Part shown: positions 1 to 9,008 of the stretch, in pieces | Position numbering within the stretch: the stretch's first letter is position 1 | Layout of the letters: every line of letters begins with the position of its first letter | From: Gammaproteobacteria bacterium | GTDB lineage: Bacteria > Pseudomonadota > Gammaproteobacteria > Arenicellales > Poriferihabitantaceae | DNA length: 39,965 nt | NCBI GenBank assembly: GCA_026709505.1 | Contig: JAPOSW010000035.1 | Coordinates: 1-39,965, forward strand | Reading direction: 5' to 3' | The notes under the pieces: model-generated | Told to the model about the DNA's origin: nothing | The model's database searches: none | The model's input: only the letters and a program-made list of their open reading frames with translations | Made by a program: the position numbers and the translations under genes

Positions 1-117
1 GCCGTCCGGCCAGCGCAGCCGGAACAGTGCGTCATGGCACTTGTCCTCGTCTCCGTAATGTTCGAGAAATTCGTTGAGACTGAGGCCTTTCTGGAACTGG
101 ACAGGATTGCGCTTCAT
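1..117 (-). CDS. IS1595/ISXO2-type transposase, N-terminal fragment (runs off left edge)
   Basis: The minus strand opens with an ATG at 117 and reads 39 codons to the window edge without a stop. The peptide starts MKRNPVQFQKGLSLNEFLE and continues with a YGDEDKC...ALFRLRWPDG segment. This matches the N-terminus of IS1595-family (ISXO2-like) transposases, where such a segment leads into a zinc ribbon. An AAGGAGT ribosome site lies just upstream of the ATG (about 123-131). The catalytic DDE-type domain would lie outside the window, so completeness cannot be judged. Family assignment is from recalled sequence resemblance. Confidence 0.72.
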   Translation of the reverse strand, partial: MKRNPVQFQKGLSLNEFLEHYGDEDKCHDALFRLRWPDG

Positions 118-173
118 GGATATACTCCTTTTTAATCAAGTGGTTGCATCTGTCCCATTGTAGCACAAAACCT

Positions 174-198
174 GCTTATGATTAGTGGTAATTAGGTA
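174..198 (+). repeat. 25-bp repeat, left copy (inverted relative to 39910-39934)
   Basis: A 25-bp stretch starting GCTTATGATTAGTGG is repeated exactly, in inverted orientation, just upstream of parA at the other end of the window. Here it lies about 57 bp upstream of the transposase start. It could be part of an insertion-sequence end or a dispersed regulatory sequence. The flanks on both sides of the two copies differ. Confidence 0.8.
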
Positions 199-276
199 AG
201 CATATATAAATATTCTTAAGTTATATCATAATTGATTGAAGACCGCAAATGAGGCGATTTTCGATAGTAACCCAAT

Positions 277-316
277 TTGAAAACCAGCCTGTTTTTCAAG
301 ACGAAACCAGTATAAT
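277..316 (+). promoter_or_regulatory. Promoter of the decayed secreted-protein gene
   Basis: A TATAAT -10 box lies at 311-316, preceded by a TTTGAAAA...AGCCTGTTT...AAGACGAAAC block. The same block with the same -10 recurs at about 27020-27063 ahead of the paralogous gene. Conservation between two otherwise diverged loci supports a real shared promoter. Confidence 0.6.
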
Positions 317-349
317 TACAGGAATTTCAACCATCCCTTTATAGAAACA

Positions 350-1051
350 ATGAAGCAACTGACCAGATTCACCCCCACCCCTTCGTAAATTAACACCTTC
401 CCTTGTACTTGCGCTGCTGATGCTGGCTACGCCGGTCTGGGCGCAGACGGTAATCGCGCCGAGGCTGAAAGGCCAGCCCGCCTGTGCGGGGCCAACATAG
501 GTTCTAAACCCTACCCTTGGAGAGATCACATCAATCTCAACCACTAGCGCAATACTTAACCTGACAGGTTATAACAACCTGTACTCTCAACTGCGTTCAC
601 AAGGCGGGGACGGTGGGCCAACGACCTTTGGCATATTCTATCGCATGTTCAACGCTAAGACAGGAATATCACCGAACGGTTAGGTTAGGTTAGGTTCAGA
701 CTTGGAAACGATATCACTTCATCTAACCCGAATTTTTCCGTGCCAAACCAAAGCCTAACGGGACTCACCGAGAAAACTCCTTACTACGTCACGGTCTATA
801 CAACGGCAACCGGGTTTGGCGAGTCACTGCCCCTGCTCAGGCGCTGCTTCATGACGGGCAGTGCCTACACGCCGAGCAACGAGAGCGGGCAGCCCGGCTT
901 CGTGGCCAACACTACAAGCGGATGCTTCTCGATCAGCCCCCGAACCTATCAGGACATCCGCAACTGCCTGTGCGGCCGGTCCAGGATCTGGAATGACGAT
1001 GACCGGAACACCGCCGAACGGCGCAACCTAGGCTGTGCCAACGCCAACTGA
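350..1051 (+). pseudogene. Decayed small secreted cysteine-containing protein, paralogue of 27120-27784
   Basis: The gene starts at ATG 350, but the first frame stops at once (MKQLTRFTPTPS). A hydrophobic signal peptide is encoded in another frame: RKLTPSLVLALLMLATPVWA followed by QT. The interrupted C-rich tract at about 371-381 separates the two frames. The signal-peptide frame then meets a TAG at 498-500. Continuing past it, the frame runs to a GGTTA tandem repeat at 678-696, where it stops and homology moves to another frame (LGNDITSSNPNFSVPNQSLTG), ending at 1051. The C-terminal part has a fibronectin-III-like stretch (LTEKTPYYVTVYTTATG) and cysteines in RRCF, GCF, CLCG and LGC. These align with the copy at 27 kb. 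At least two frame changes and one stop make it a pseudogene or a multiply switched-off gene. The function of the family is unknown to me. Confidence 0.72.
678..696 (+). repeat. GGTTA pentanucleotide tandem repeat inside the coding region
   Basis: Three GGTTA units plus GGTT lie in tandem. The reading frame supported by homology to the paralogue changes exactly here (SPNG before the repeat, RFRLGNDITSS after). A unit of five changes the frame with each gain or loss, as in contingency loci, but the unit also carries TAG in some frames. Confidence 0.8.
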
Positions 1052-1088
1052 CGGCCTGGCCGGCAACGGCCCTGACCGGACTTGAACC

Positions 1089-1113
1089 AGGGCGGCTTCC
1101 AGGCCGCCCTTTC
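1089..1113 (+). terminator. Rho-independent-like terminator
   Basis: A GGGCGGC/GCCGCCC stem extended by one A-T pair, with a six-base loop, is followed by TTT on the plus strand. It lies 40 bp past the decayed secreted-protein gene and may also serve nhaA from the other side. A related imperfect hairpin follows the paralogue at 27823-27846. Confidence 0.6.
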
Positions 1114-1148
1114 CCGTAGCCGGGCACTGCAGTTTCCAGACTGGTCCA

Positions 1149-2342
1149 CTATCCAGCCTTGGCCGATTCTTGCACGCGACTGCACATATAACGCAAGATT
1201 GCATAACCCAGAATACCCGAGACCAATGAACCGGAAAGCACCCCGATCCTGAGTGAGGCCTGATAGGACGGGTCGGTAAAGGCCAGCATGCCAATGAACA
1301 GACTCATGGTAAACCCGATCCCGGCCAGTGCCGAAGCACCCCAAAGCTGGAGCCACGTCACGCTCTTGGGCAGTTCGCAGAGCTTGAGCTTGATAATCAG
1401 GAACGAGACCCCCATGATGCCGATCTGATTGCCAAAAAACAGCCCCAGGGCAATTCCGAACGGAACCGGCCCAAAAATTTCATCGGCGGTCAATCCGATC
1501 AGCCTTACCCCGGCATTGGCAAATGCAAATACCGGCATCACCAGCAGCATTACATAGGGCTGCAGCGAGTGCTCTGCTCGAAGCAGTGGCGAAACCTGTT
1601 CAGGATCCTTGGTGCGAAGCGGGATAAAAAATGCGATCGCAACCCCAGCGAGAGTTGCATGCACGCCGGACTTCAGGACTGCTACCCACATCACCAAACC
1701 GACCAGAATATACGGGAGCAGTCGATTAACGCCCATCTTATTCAGGGCCAGCAGCACAACGCCTGCACCACCCGCAACGAGAAGCGCATGCAGAGACACT
1801 TCAGCCGTGTAGAACACCGCAATAATGAGGATTACACCCAGATCGTCAATCACTGCCAGGGTCAATAGAAAAACCTTAAGCCCGATAGGGATTCGAGTAC
1901 CCAGCAGAGCCAGCACTCCGACTGCAAAGGCAATATCCGTTGCTGCGGGTACAGCCCAACCGCGCAGCGCAACGGGGTCTCCCTGATTGATGATGCTGTA
2001 GATAATGGCGGGCATTGCCATGCCGCCGATTGCTGCCAGAGCTGGCAAAATGGCCTGCCGCACGGTAGAGAGATTGCCCTGAATCAGCTCGCGTTTGATC
2101 TCCAGCCCAACCAGCAGGAAGAACAATGCCATCAGGCCATCGTTAATCCACAGTAACAACGGTTTATCAAGAGATAGATTGCCTAGCCCTATGACGAAAG
2201 GTGTTTGAAGTATCGAATGATAAAGATTGGATAAAGCGGAGTTGTCGATAATCAGGGCGAAGGCTGCAGCAATCAACAGTAAAACACCTCCAGCTGCTTC
2301 GTGTTTGAGCAGTTCGGAAATTCGTTGTGACAATACCCTCAT
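1149..2342 (-). CDS. nhaA: Na+/H+ antiporter NhaA
   Basis: This 397-residue inner-membrane protein exchanges internal Na+ for external H+, supporting pH and sodium homeostasis. The length and about a dozen hydrophobic segments fit the NhaA family. The signature NDGLMALFFLLVGLEIKREL, the TDIAFA motif and the AVIDDLG segment with the paired aspartates used in transport are present. An AAGGGGA ribosome site lies about 10 bases ahead of the ATG at 2342. No nhaR-type regulator is next to it, so it appears to be a single-gene unit. It has no visible defects. Confidence 0.96.
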   Translation of the reverse strand: MRVLSQRISELLKHEAAGGVLLLIAAAFALIIDNSALSNLYHSILQTPFVIGLGNLSLDKPLLLWINDGLMALFFLLVGLEIKRELIQGNLSTVRQAILPALAAIGGMAMPAIIYSIINQGDPVALRGWAVPAATDIAFAVGVLALLGTRIPIGLKVFLLTLAVIDDLGVILIIAVFYTAEVSLHALLVAGGAGVVLLALNKMGVNRLLPYILVGLVMWVAVLKSGVHATLAGVAIAFFIPLRTKDPEQVSPLLRAEHSLQPYVMLLVMPVFAFANAGVRLIGLTADEIFGPVPFGIALGLFFGNQIGIMGVSFLIIKLKLCELPKSVTWLQLWGASALAGIGFTMSLFIGMLAFTDPSYQASLRIGVLSGSLVSGILGYAILRYMCSRVQESAKAG

Positions 2343-2915
2343 AATCTGATTCCCCTTAATTGGCTGGTACTTTTTTATGATATCGGATTACGGATTATGC
2401 ATTCCGAATTATCTGCGTCTGACTTACTTGCCAATACTCATTCATAAAAATCGGTCATGGCTCAACAGCTTCCAAAAAGCGAAAGCGACATACGCCATTT
2501 GTTACACTAAGGTAGTGTCTTTCTATGATTGGGACATCCCCTGCAGTTTTATGAATGCACGCACCATGTAGTTTTCAACAATTATTACAGGCGATGAATG
2601 TGTAAATGTATGCGTAGTAGCAAGAAATACAGATAGAACCATATTTTGTAATTCTTGATTATTTTCCAAATTATCAATTTTTTATTCCTTGTCTTTATGC
2701 TTCGGTGCGAAAAATGTGTCGAGCACGGTTTTTATCTGCGTGATATTTCCCGTTTCGATTGTTCCTTTTTCGCCATGATAATCTCCCAAAATATTTATTC
2801 AAGAATATTTTCTGTTTTCTAACATGCTCTTTGACTAATTTCTGGTTTTAAGTGGGTCTGCTCATCAATACAGCCATGAGTGGGACAAAATCACACGCTT
2901 TCATGCTTGCGATAT
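2343..2915. other. Intergenic region without recognisable gene
   Basis: About 570 AT-rich bases lie between nhaA and the nuclease pseudogene. A 64-codon open frame at 2377-2571 has no recognisable similarity and no convincing ribosome site. The stretch may be remnant DNA. I see no RNA gene or clear repeat in it. Confidence 0.5.
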
Positions 2916-4002
2916 TTACTTCGTGTTTTCGCCTAGCTTTTCAGAAATTTTTTCAGTAAATACAGCAATCTTCCTGAGATTATCCATCGTAATTTCTATG
3001 TCTACCATGCCATCACTTTCTTGAGCAATGAAACCCTTAAAGCACACTATCGCCCCGGACCCTCCGCCCCTGAATCGTCCAGCCTTCTCCACCTCAAATT
3101 CTTGTAATGAATCCTTAAGTTGCTCAGTTAATTCCCAGCAGTGCCACATTAACCCACTATCGACTTTTTCCTGTCCCTTTTCCCAACGACCAAGCCTAAG
3201 TGTCAATTTGACTGAATGACCGCATTCAATCTGCGGGTAAACCGCTGTAGGCTGCGATTGAAAAATTGGATTAAATCCCGCAAACGGCATACACCTAAAT
3301 CCGCCTTGTGGATTAGAAACATATCTCCATCCCCAACTGCCACGGTTTTCCCACCATTTGTCTTTTTCCATCAGGGATTCCAATCTGTTAAAGAATCCCT
3401 CATAAATTTTCCAGTCATGATTATGCCAGTCATCGACCTTAATCTGTAAATATGAATTGGTTATCTCTTCAAGCCTCCGAAGATACTCGTGAAAGTTAAT
3501 CACGATTGTATCTTCGATCGTCTCGCAGAAAGACTCCTTTTTCATGATCGACCATCCCTACCCGTGAAGTATTACCAGTTTTCAACAACACGGCGACAAT
3601 CTCGGTGCCTTTGCATGAATATCTTTTCTTCGCGATATCCGTGTAGCGTGTTATTTGATCAGAATGCTCATCCGTATTTACCTTGTCTTCAATTACGATG
3701 GCGAGTTCTGGAGATTCTTCATCAAATTCATTGATTTTCACAAGCAAATCAATTTTTTTATATTGCAACTCTACTTCAATACAAGAGACTTCAAGGCTCT
3801 TCGCTGCATTGGTTTTCTCAAGTAGAGAATGAAGCAAATCGGTTCCCAATCGATGCAGGTTACTATGCGAATTTTTGAAATGTGGATGGGCCCACGAGAG
3901 CATATAGGCCAATGCCGCATCTTGGGCAAGCTCTTTGGTAGCAAACTCAAATAGATTGGGCGGCGATGGGCTATGATGATGTTTGCGAGTAAAGCCGTTC
4001 AT
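2916..4002 (-). pseudogene. PD-(D/E)XK nuclease-family protein, split by a frameshift
   Basis: Two overlapping minus-strand frames together look like one protein. The first (4002-3496, 168 codons, AAAAGGAGAG ribosome site) starts with PNLFEFATKELAQDAALAYM. It carries the nuclease core, with D85 in KKIDLLV and E105/K107 in VIEDK, followed by DEHSDQITRY, as in PDDEXK_4-type families. It ends soon after LLKTGNTS. The second frame (3545-2916) supplies the expected C-terminal half: INFHEYLRRLEEITNSY, then EGFFNRLE and WGWRYVSNPQGGF. The switch falls at about 3505-3545. The second frame has its own ATG at 3545, so two overlapping polypeptides remain possible, but family layout favours a broken single gene. 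Members often occur near defence genes. The exact role is unknown. Confidence 0.68.
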
Positions 4003-4390
4003 TCTCTCCTTTTGGTTTTTTGTTAGTGATTGCCCATCATTTCACCTTAAATACCGTGTAGCTACTTGTGCCTAACAGAGGGTGAGTAGAGATACTATTT
4101 CTGTAAATAATAGCATATGTGAAATGACATTCACCGCCTCAATACAATGAGGAAAGTATCGGAGCAATCTTCTGGATTATTGTGCTCGCTCCACCATCAG
4201 GCCTGCGTCCCTTATTACTCTACCTGCCGCTCCGTATGAGACATGTTCAGCAAGCCCATGGTGACCTTTTCAGTCATATGGTGAATGATAACCGATCAGC
4301 CATCATTCCACCGAGCTTGGCTGGAACTGTATCCTGGACTGACGGAATATGGTTCAACCCACTTGCAGATTCGGTGATTGCTGAATCTTA
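4003..4390. other. Intergenic region downstream of bhcD
   Basis: About 390 bases lie between the nuclease start and the bhcD stop. They contain the nuclease ribosome site near 4010. No terminator-like hairpin with a T-run was found for the bhc operon, and no gene is recognisable. Confidence 0.45.
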
Positions 4391-5374
4391 CTACCCGAGC
4401 TGGACGGTCTGGACAGTACCGGCTTCCCCGGCTTTTATGGCGGCAACGCCGGCCACGGCCAGATCCTGAAGACCCACGCCCGTGCTGTCGAACAGCGTAA
4501 TGTCGTCATCACCCGAACGCCCCGGATGGGTGCCATTGATTACCTCTCCTAGAGGGGTTATCTGCTCCCTAGCAATGAGTCCTTCAGCAAAGGCATGCTG
4601 CGCCTCCCCGATCGAGGTTGACTGGTCAATTTCATCGGTAAACACTTTCGCACTCGCAACCAGTTTCGACTCAACCTCCTGCTTGCCACGGGTATCCGTT
4701 CCCATGCATGCGATATGCGTTCCTGGCCGAATCCAGTCATTCATCAGCAACGGCGCAAAACTGGATGTAATAGTGATGATTACATCTGCCTGTTCACAGG
4801 CTTGCTCGATCGCTGTCGCTTCAAACGGCAATCCCACCTCCTCGGCAACCTTGCCCAGATTTGGCAGGTATTCCGGATGGTAGTTCCATGCAACTACCTT
4901 CTTGAAATCCCTTTGCTCAGCCGCTGCCCGAAGCTGAAAGCCAGCCTGATGACCGGCTCCGATCATGCCCAGTACCACAGAGTTTTCGCGTGACAGGGTT
5001 GCGATCGAGACGGCAGATGCCGCGGCTGTCCGGATTGCGGTCAGATAGTTTCCGCCGACCAGAGCACTCAGCCGGCCGGTATCCGGGTCAAACAGGCAAA
5101 CCGTTGACTGGTGGTTGGTGAGACCCTGTGCCATGTTGCCGGGCCAATAACCGCCACCCTTGACGCCCAGTGTCATGGAGCTCCTGTCAAATCCCGACTT
5201 GAAGCCATACAACGCGTCGGCATGTCCTATCGCTTCCCTGACCACAGGAAAATTACGCGCTTCGCCACTCGCCATGCGACCGAATATATCCTTGACAGCA
5301 TCGAATGCCGCTCCGGAATCCATTAGCTGTTTGCAATCATCCTCTGTGACGATCAGAATGCCATTGTCGCTCAT
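4391..5374 (-). CDS. bhcD: Iminosuccinate reductase BhcD (ornithine cyclodeaminase/mu-crystallin family)
   Basis: This 327-residue cytosolic enzyme is predicted to reduce iminosuccinate to L-aspartate with NAD(P)H, the last step of the beta-hydroxyaspartate cycle. It regenerates the amino donor used by BhcA. The fold is shown by the family segment GGNYLTAIRTAAASA (about 108-122) and the Rossmann glycine motif GMIGAGHQAG (about 136-145). It is fourth in the operon, 86 bp after bhcC, with AGGAGA about 8 bases ahead of the ATG. The family also includes ornithine cyclodeaminase and alanine or ketimine reductases. The assignment rests mainly on sitting in a bhcA-B-C-D order identical to that of Paracoccus. 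Confidence 0.88.
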   Translation of the reverse strand: MSDNGILIVTEDDCKQLMDSGAAFDAVKDIFGRMASGEARNFPVVREAIGHADALYGFKSGFDRSSMTLGVKGGGYWPGNMAQGLTNHQSTVCLFDPDTGRLSALVGGNYLTAIRTAAASAVSIATLSRENSVVLGMIGAGHQAGFQLRAAAEQRDFKKVVAWNYHPEYLPNLGKVAEEVGLPFEATAIEQACEQADVIITITSSFAPLLMNDWIRPGTHIACMGTDTRGKQEVESKLVASAKVFTDEIDQSTSIGEAQHAFAEGLIAREQITPLGEVINGTHPGRSGDDDITLFDSTGVGLQDLAVAGVAAIKAGEAGTVQTVQLG

Positions 5375-5460
5375 ATCATTCTCCTGTGTTCAGTCGTAAC
5401 CGATCCAACAAGCCATCTTGGGCCGCTCCGGCCATCAACGGCTTGCCCATATACCGCGGA

Positions 5461-6627
5461 TCAGTAGGCCTTGCCTCTGGCACTCACTGGCCAAAGGGTT
5501 TCAACCTTGCCACCCCGCACACCAACATACCAGTCATGCACATTGCACGTGGGATCGCAGTGACCCGGCACCAGACGCAGTTTCTCGTTGATCTTTAGAA
5601 CGCCTTCGGGGTCGGAAATCACGCCGTGTTCGTCCGAACACTTGACGTATTCAACATCCTTGCGTCCGAACACTACTGGCAATCCACTGTCAACGGATTG
5701 CGCTTTCAGCCCCGCATCGCAAATCGCCTTGTCGGACTTTGCATGACTCATGACCGAAGTCAGAATAAACAATGCATTTTCCCACTCTCCCTGATCGATG
5801 CGGTTGCCCTGCTTGTCCAGAATCCGTCCATAGTCCGCATCCATGAAGGCATAGGAGCCGCACTGGAGCTCGTTGTAGACACCCGAATCCGTCTCGAAAT
5901 AATAGGACCCGGTGCCACCGCCCGTAACGAGCTCTGCTTTAAGTCCAGCGGCATCAAGTGCCGCTACAGCATCCTTGACCATCGCTACCGCAATGTCAAT
6001 TTTCTCCTTGCGCTCTTCATAGCTGTCGATGTGCTGCATGGCGCCCTGATAGGCTTGAATACCCGTAAACTTGAGTCCCGGGGCGCTGTCAATGGCCCTG
6101 GCAATGTCAACCACGTCCTGGCTGGTGTTCACGCCGCAACGGCCAGCCCCGCAATCGATTTCAATGAGACACTCAATCCGGTTGCTGTGTTTTTCAGCTG
6201 CTGCTGACAGGTCGGCTACATTTTTCAGGTCGTCAACGCAAACAATAGTGCGAGCACCATAGCCGGGCAGACGCGCCAGCCGGTCAATCTTGGCAGGGTC
6301 CCGCACCTGGTTCGATACCAGTATGTCGGTGATTCCACCCCGCGCGAAGACTTCCGCCTCGGAGACTTTCTGGCAACAGACTCCAACACTGCCACCGAGT
6401 CGCTCCTGCAGTTTGGCGACATCAACCGACTTGTGCATCTTGCCGTGAACACGATGACGCATGCCGTGGGCCTTGGCATAATCACCCATCTTGGCAATAT
6501 TGCGCTCCAGGGCATCCAGATCAAGAATCAGGCAAGGCGTCTGAATTTCACTTTCGTCCATGCCGATCGCTGCCGGCACATCATAGCCGACCTCGAGTTC
6601 TTCCAAGTTTTCAATCATTTTATTCAT
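5461..6627 (-). CDS. bhcC: beta-Hydroxyaspartate aldolase BhcC (D-threonine aldolase-like PLP enzyme)
   Basis: A fold-type III PLP enzyme of about 388 residues, predicted to join glycine and glyoxylate into (2R,3S)-beta-hydroxyaspartate. The start at 6627 (MNKMIENLEE) is chosen because CGGAGA lies 6-7 bases upstream. A longer frame from 6684 would overlap bhcB. The N-terminal TIM-barrel segment HRVHGKMHKSVDVAKLQ carries the probable PLP lysine (K63). The C-terminal PGHCDPTCNVHDW has the His and Cys that bind the divalent metal in D-threonine aldolase relatives. It starts 22 bp after bhcB and has no visible defect. A D-threonine or D-serine acting relative is possible if judged alone, but the context settles the call. 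Confidence 0.88.
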   Translation of the reverse strand: MNKMIENLEELEVGYDVPAAIGMDESEIQTPCLILDLDALERNIAKMGDYAKAHGMRHRVHGKMHKSVDVAKLQERLGGSVGVCCQKVSEAEVFARGGITDILVSNQVRDPAKIDRLARLPGYGARTIVCVDDLKNVADLSAAAEKHSNRIECLIEIDCGAGRCGVNTSQDVVDIARAIDSAPGLKFTGIQAYQGAMQHIDSYEERKEKIDIAVAMVKDAVAALDAAGLKAELVTGGGTGSYYFETDSGVYNELQCGSYAFMDADYGRILDKQGNRIDQGEWENALFILTSVMSHAKSDKAICDAGLKAQSVDSGLPVVFGRKDVEYVKCSDEHGVISDPEGVLKINEKLRLVPGHCDPTCNVHDWYVGVRGGKVETLWPVSARGKAY

Positions 6628-6649
6628 TGTATTTCTCCGGTTAAGACTG

Positions 6650-7615
6650 CTACCATGGCAATTTGTCGATATCGACATTGCCACCTGTAATGATTACGCC
6701 GACCCGCTTGCCGGCAAAAATTTCCTGATTTTTGAGAATTGCTGCCAGGGTCACGGCACAAGACGGTTCGATGATCTGCTTCATGCGAACCCAGAGAATC
6801 TTCATGGCATCAATAATTTCCTCTTCGCTGACTGTCAAAATATCCTTGACGTGATTCGATACGAAATGCCACGTTAGCTCCTTGAGCGGCACTTTAAGCC
6901 CATCTGCAATTGTGACGGGCGCATCGTCAGCGATGATGTGGCCCGCCCGCAAACTGCGGTAGGCATCATCGGCCTGTTCCGGTTCCGCAGCATAAATATC
7001 AACATGTGGCGCAATGTTCGACAAGGTCAGGCAGGTGCCCGAGATCATGCCGCCACCGCCAATCGGCGCAATAACCGCATCCAGTCCCTGGACTTGCTCG
7101 ATCATTTCACGAGAACAGGTTCCTTGCCCAGCAATAACCCGATGGTCGTTGTACGGGTGGACGAACTCCGCTCCAGTTTCCCTCTCGACCTCGGCGAACA
7201 CCTGCTCCCTTGAACTGGTTGAAGGTTCGCATTCCGTGATCACTCCACCGTAACCAATCACGGCCTGTTTTTTGGCTTTCGGAGCCGTGCGCGGCATTAC
7301 CACATGGCACGGAATGCCGCGACGCCCAGCCGCATACGAAAGCGACAATGCATGATTACCGGAGGAGTGCGTGGCTACCCCTTTTTCCGCTTTTTCTTCA
7401 GTCAGCCCAAACACAGCATTCGATGCGCCTCGAACCTTGAAGGCACCTGCCTTTTGCAGGCTCTCCAGTTTAAAGAAGAGGGTCGCACCACTCATGTGGT
7501 CAATCGCGCTTGAGGTCATGACCGGCGTTCTGTGGACATAAGGAGATATGCGTTCATGCGCCGCAATCACATCGTCATAGGTGGGGATATATTGTGGTTC
7601 GGTTTGCTCGTTCAT
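6650..7615 (-). CDS. bhcB: beta-Hydroxyaspartate dehydratase BhcB (serine/threonine dehydratase family)
   Basis: A fold-type II PLP enzyme of 321 residues, predicted to remove water from beta-hydroxyaspartate to give iminosuccinate. The start at 7615 (MNEQTEPQ) has GGGAG at good spacing. An in-frame ATG at 7630 has no good ribosome site. The PLP lysine lies in KAGAFKVRGA (K60), and the phosphate-binding glycine loop is in IAPIGGGGMISG. The length fits the threonine dehydratase/serine racemase family without a regulatory domain. It starts 24 bp after bhcA and 22 bp before bhcC, so translational coupling is likely. A simple threonine dehydratase is the alternative, but the neighbours argue against it. 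Confidence 0.88.
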   Translation of the reverse strand: MNEQTEPQYIPTYDDVIAAHERISPYVHRTPVMTSSAIDHMSGATLFFKLESLQKAGAFKVRGASNAVFGLTEEKAEKGVATHSSGNHALSLSYAAGRRGIPCHVVMPRTAPKAKKQAVIGYGGVITECEPSTSSREQVFAEVERETGAEFVHPYNDHRVIAGQGTCSREMIEQVQGLDAVIAPIGGGGMISGTCLTLSNIAPHVDIYAAEPEQADDAYRSLRAGHIIADDAPVTIADGLKVPLKELTWHFVSNHVKDILTVSEEEIIDAMKILWVRMKQIIEPSCAVTLAAILKNQEIFAGKRVGVIITGGNVDIDKLPW

Positions 7616-7638
7616 TTTATTTTCTCCCATTCTGTTCC

Positions 7639-8817
7639 TTAACCGGAATGACTCGTTGTGCGACGGTAGTATTCCTGTGCCGCCCGCGTTCCTGAGCCCA
7701 GTTCAATCGGATATCCCAGATCAGCCATGGCCATTTCCGTGACGGCAATGCCCGAAAGCATGACCATGTCCGTCATGGCACCCAAGTGGCCAATGCGAAA
7801 CACTTTGCCGTGAAGCGGTCCAAGGCCTATGCCGAAAGATACTGCATAGGTACCCAGCAATCGATCTGTCAGGGCATTGGAATCAAACCCCTCTGGGACC
7901 CAAATCGCACTCACAGTATCGGAATACAGTTCAGGGGATTTCGCACACAGTTCAAGACCCCATGCATTTATGGCCTCTCGAACTCCTGCTGCGATGCGGC
8001 GATGGCGCCTGAAAACATTTTCCATGCCCTCATCGAACAGCATGTCCAGGCTCTCTCTCAGTCCATACAGCAGCTGCAGGGGCGGAGTATAGGGATAACC
8101 GCCAGAGCTGTTGGCGCCTAACATGTCCTTGAAGTCGAAAAACGTCCTGGGACAGGTTGCCGATTCTGACGCTTGCAGGGCTTTGGGGCTAACACCCAGC
8201 AATGCGATGCCTGTGGCGAGCATCAGGCCTTTCTGAGACCCTGTGACTGCGATGTCTACACCCCACTCGTCCATGCGGAAATCCATGGAGGCCAGAGAGG
8301 ACACGCAGTCCACAAACAGTAGCGCAGGATGGCTGCTTGCATTCATTGCATCGCGAACCGCCTCTACATCGGACTTAACGCCAGTAGCGGTTTCATTGTG
8401 TGTCACCAGAACCGCCTTGATTTGGTGCTCGGCATCCTTGCTCAGATGCTCTTCGAAAAGATCGGCCGGGGCACCGGTCCCCCATTCGCATTCGATCACC
8501 TCAACCTCGAGGCCATGCCGCTGGCAGAGGTCAATCCAACGGTGCGAAAACATGCCGTGCCGTGCAGCGAGGACTTTATCGCCCGGGGATAGCGTATTGG
8601 AGATTGCCGCCTCCCAGCCTCCTGTACCCGAGGAGGGATAGGCCAGGACCTGTCCCTCCGCTGTCTTGAATACTTTTTTCATGTCTTCAAGCACCGGCAG
8701 AAACAACCCAGCAAATTCTGATGATCGATGATCAACCGTCTGAATACTCATCGCATTACGGAGACGATCAGGTATGTTCGTAGGTCCTGGAATGAATACG
8801 GGGTTTTGTCCACTCAT
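7639..8817 (-). CDS. bhcA: Aspartate-glyoxylate aminotransferase BhcA (class V aminotransferase)
   Basis: This 392-residue fold-type I PLP enzyme is predicted to move the amino group of L-aspartate to glyoxylate, giving oxaloacetate and glycine. It is the entry and exit point of the beta-hydroxyaspartate cycle. The class V alanine-glyoxylate/serine-glyoxylate layout is complete. It has FIPGPTNIP near the N-terminus, the SSGTGGWEAA loop (about 62-71), LFVDCVSSLASM (about 167-178) and the PLP lysine in TGSQKGLM (K196). AAGGAA precedes the ATG at 8817. It is first of four genes in A-B-C-D order. No IclR-type BhcR regulator is nearby. Its leader (8818 to about 9090) contains two hairpins. Confidence 0.88.
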   Translation of the reverse strand: MSGQNPVFIPGPTNIPDRLRNAMSIQTVDHRSSEFAGLFLPVLEDMKKVFKTAEGQVLAYPSSGTGGWEAAISNTLSPGDKVLAARHGMFSHRWIDLCQRHGLEVEVIECEWGTGAPADLFEEHLSKDAEHQIKAVLVTHNETATGVKSDVEAVRDAMNASSHPALLFVDCVSSLASMDFRMDEWGVDIAVTGSQKGLMLATGIALLGVSPKALQASESATCPRTFFDFKDMLGANSSGGYPYTPPLQLLYGLRESLDMLFDEGMENVFRRHRRIAAGVREAINAWGLELCAKSPELYSDTVSAIWVPEGFDSNALTDRLLGTYAVSFGIGLGPLHGKVFRIGHLGAMTDMVMLSGIAVTEMAMADLGYPIELGSGTRAAQEYYRRTTSHSG

Positions 8818-8948
8818 TATTCTATGTTCCTTATATTGCGCCTCTTAAAACGGGCAATCATGGCATTGCTGGTTGGCAAGCTGACTTTTCCTGTACCAGC
8901 CCCAACTCGATACCCGGCGGGCCACAACAACAGCGAGAGGCTTAGCTT

Positions 8949-8975
8949 AAAAAAAAGCGGTGCGTTCTACACCGC
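8949..8975 (-). terminator. Rho-independent terminator in the bhcA leader region
   Basis: Read on the minus strand, a GCGGTG/CACCGC stem with a seven-base loop is followed by eight T. It lies 132 bp ahead of the bhcA ATG and in the same direction. It either ends a transcript from the remnant at 9405-9965 or acts as an attenuator in the bhc leader. Confidence 0.72.
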
Positions 8976-9008
8976 AAATTCACTCAATGAACTTTCAAAA
9001 AAGACCGG

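Noticed and set aside
2377-2571. 64-codon plus-strand frame
   Set aside because: AT-rich, no ribosome site and no recognisable motif.
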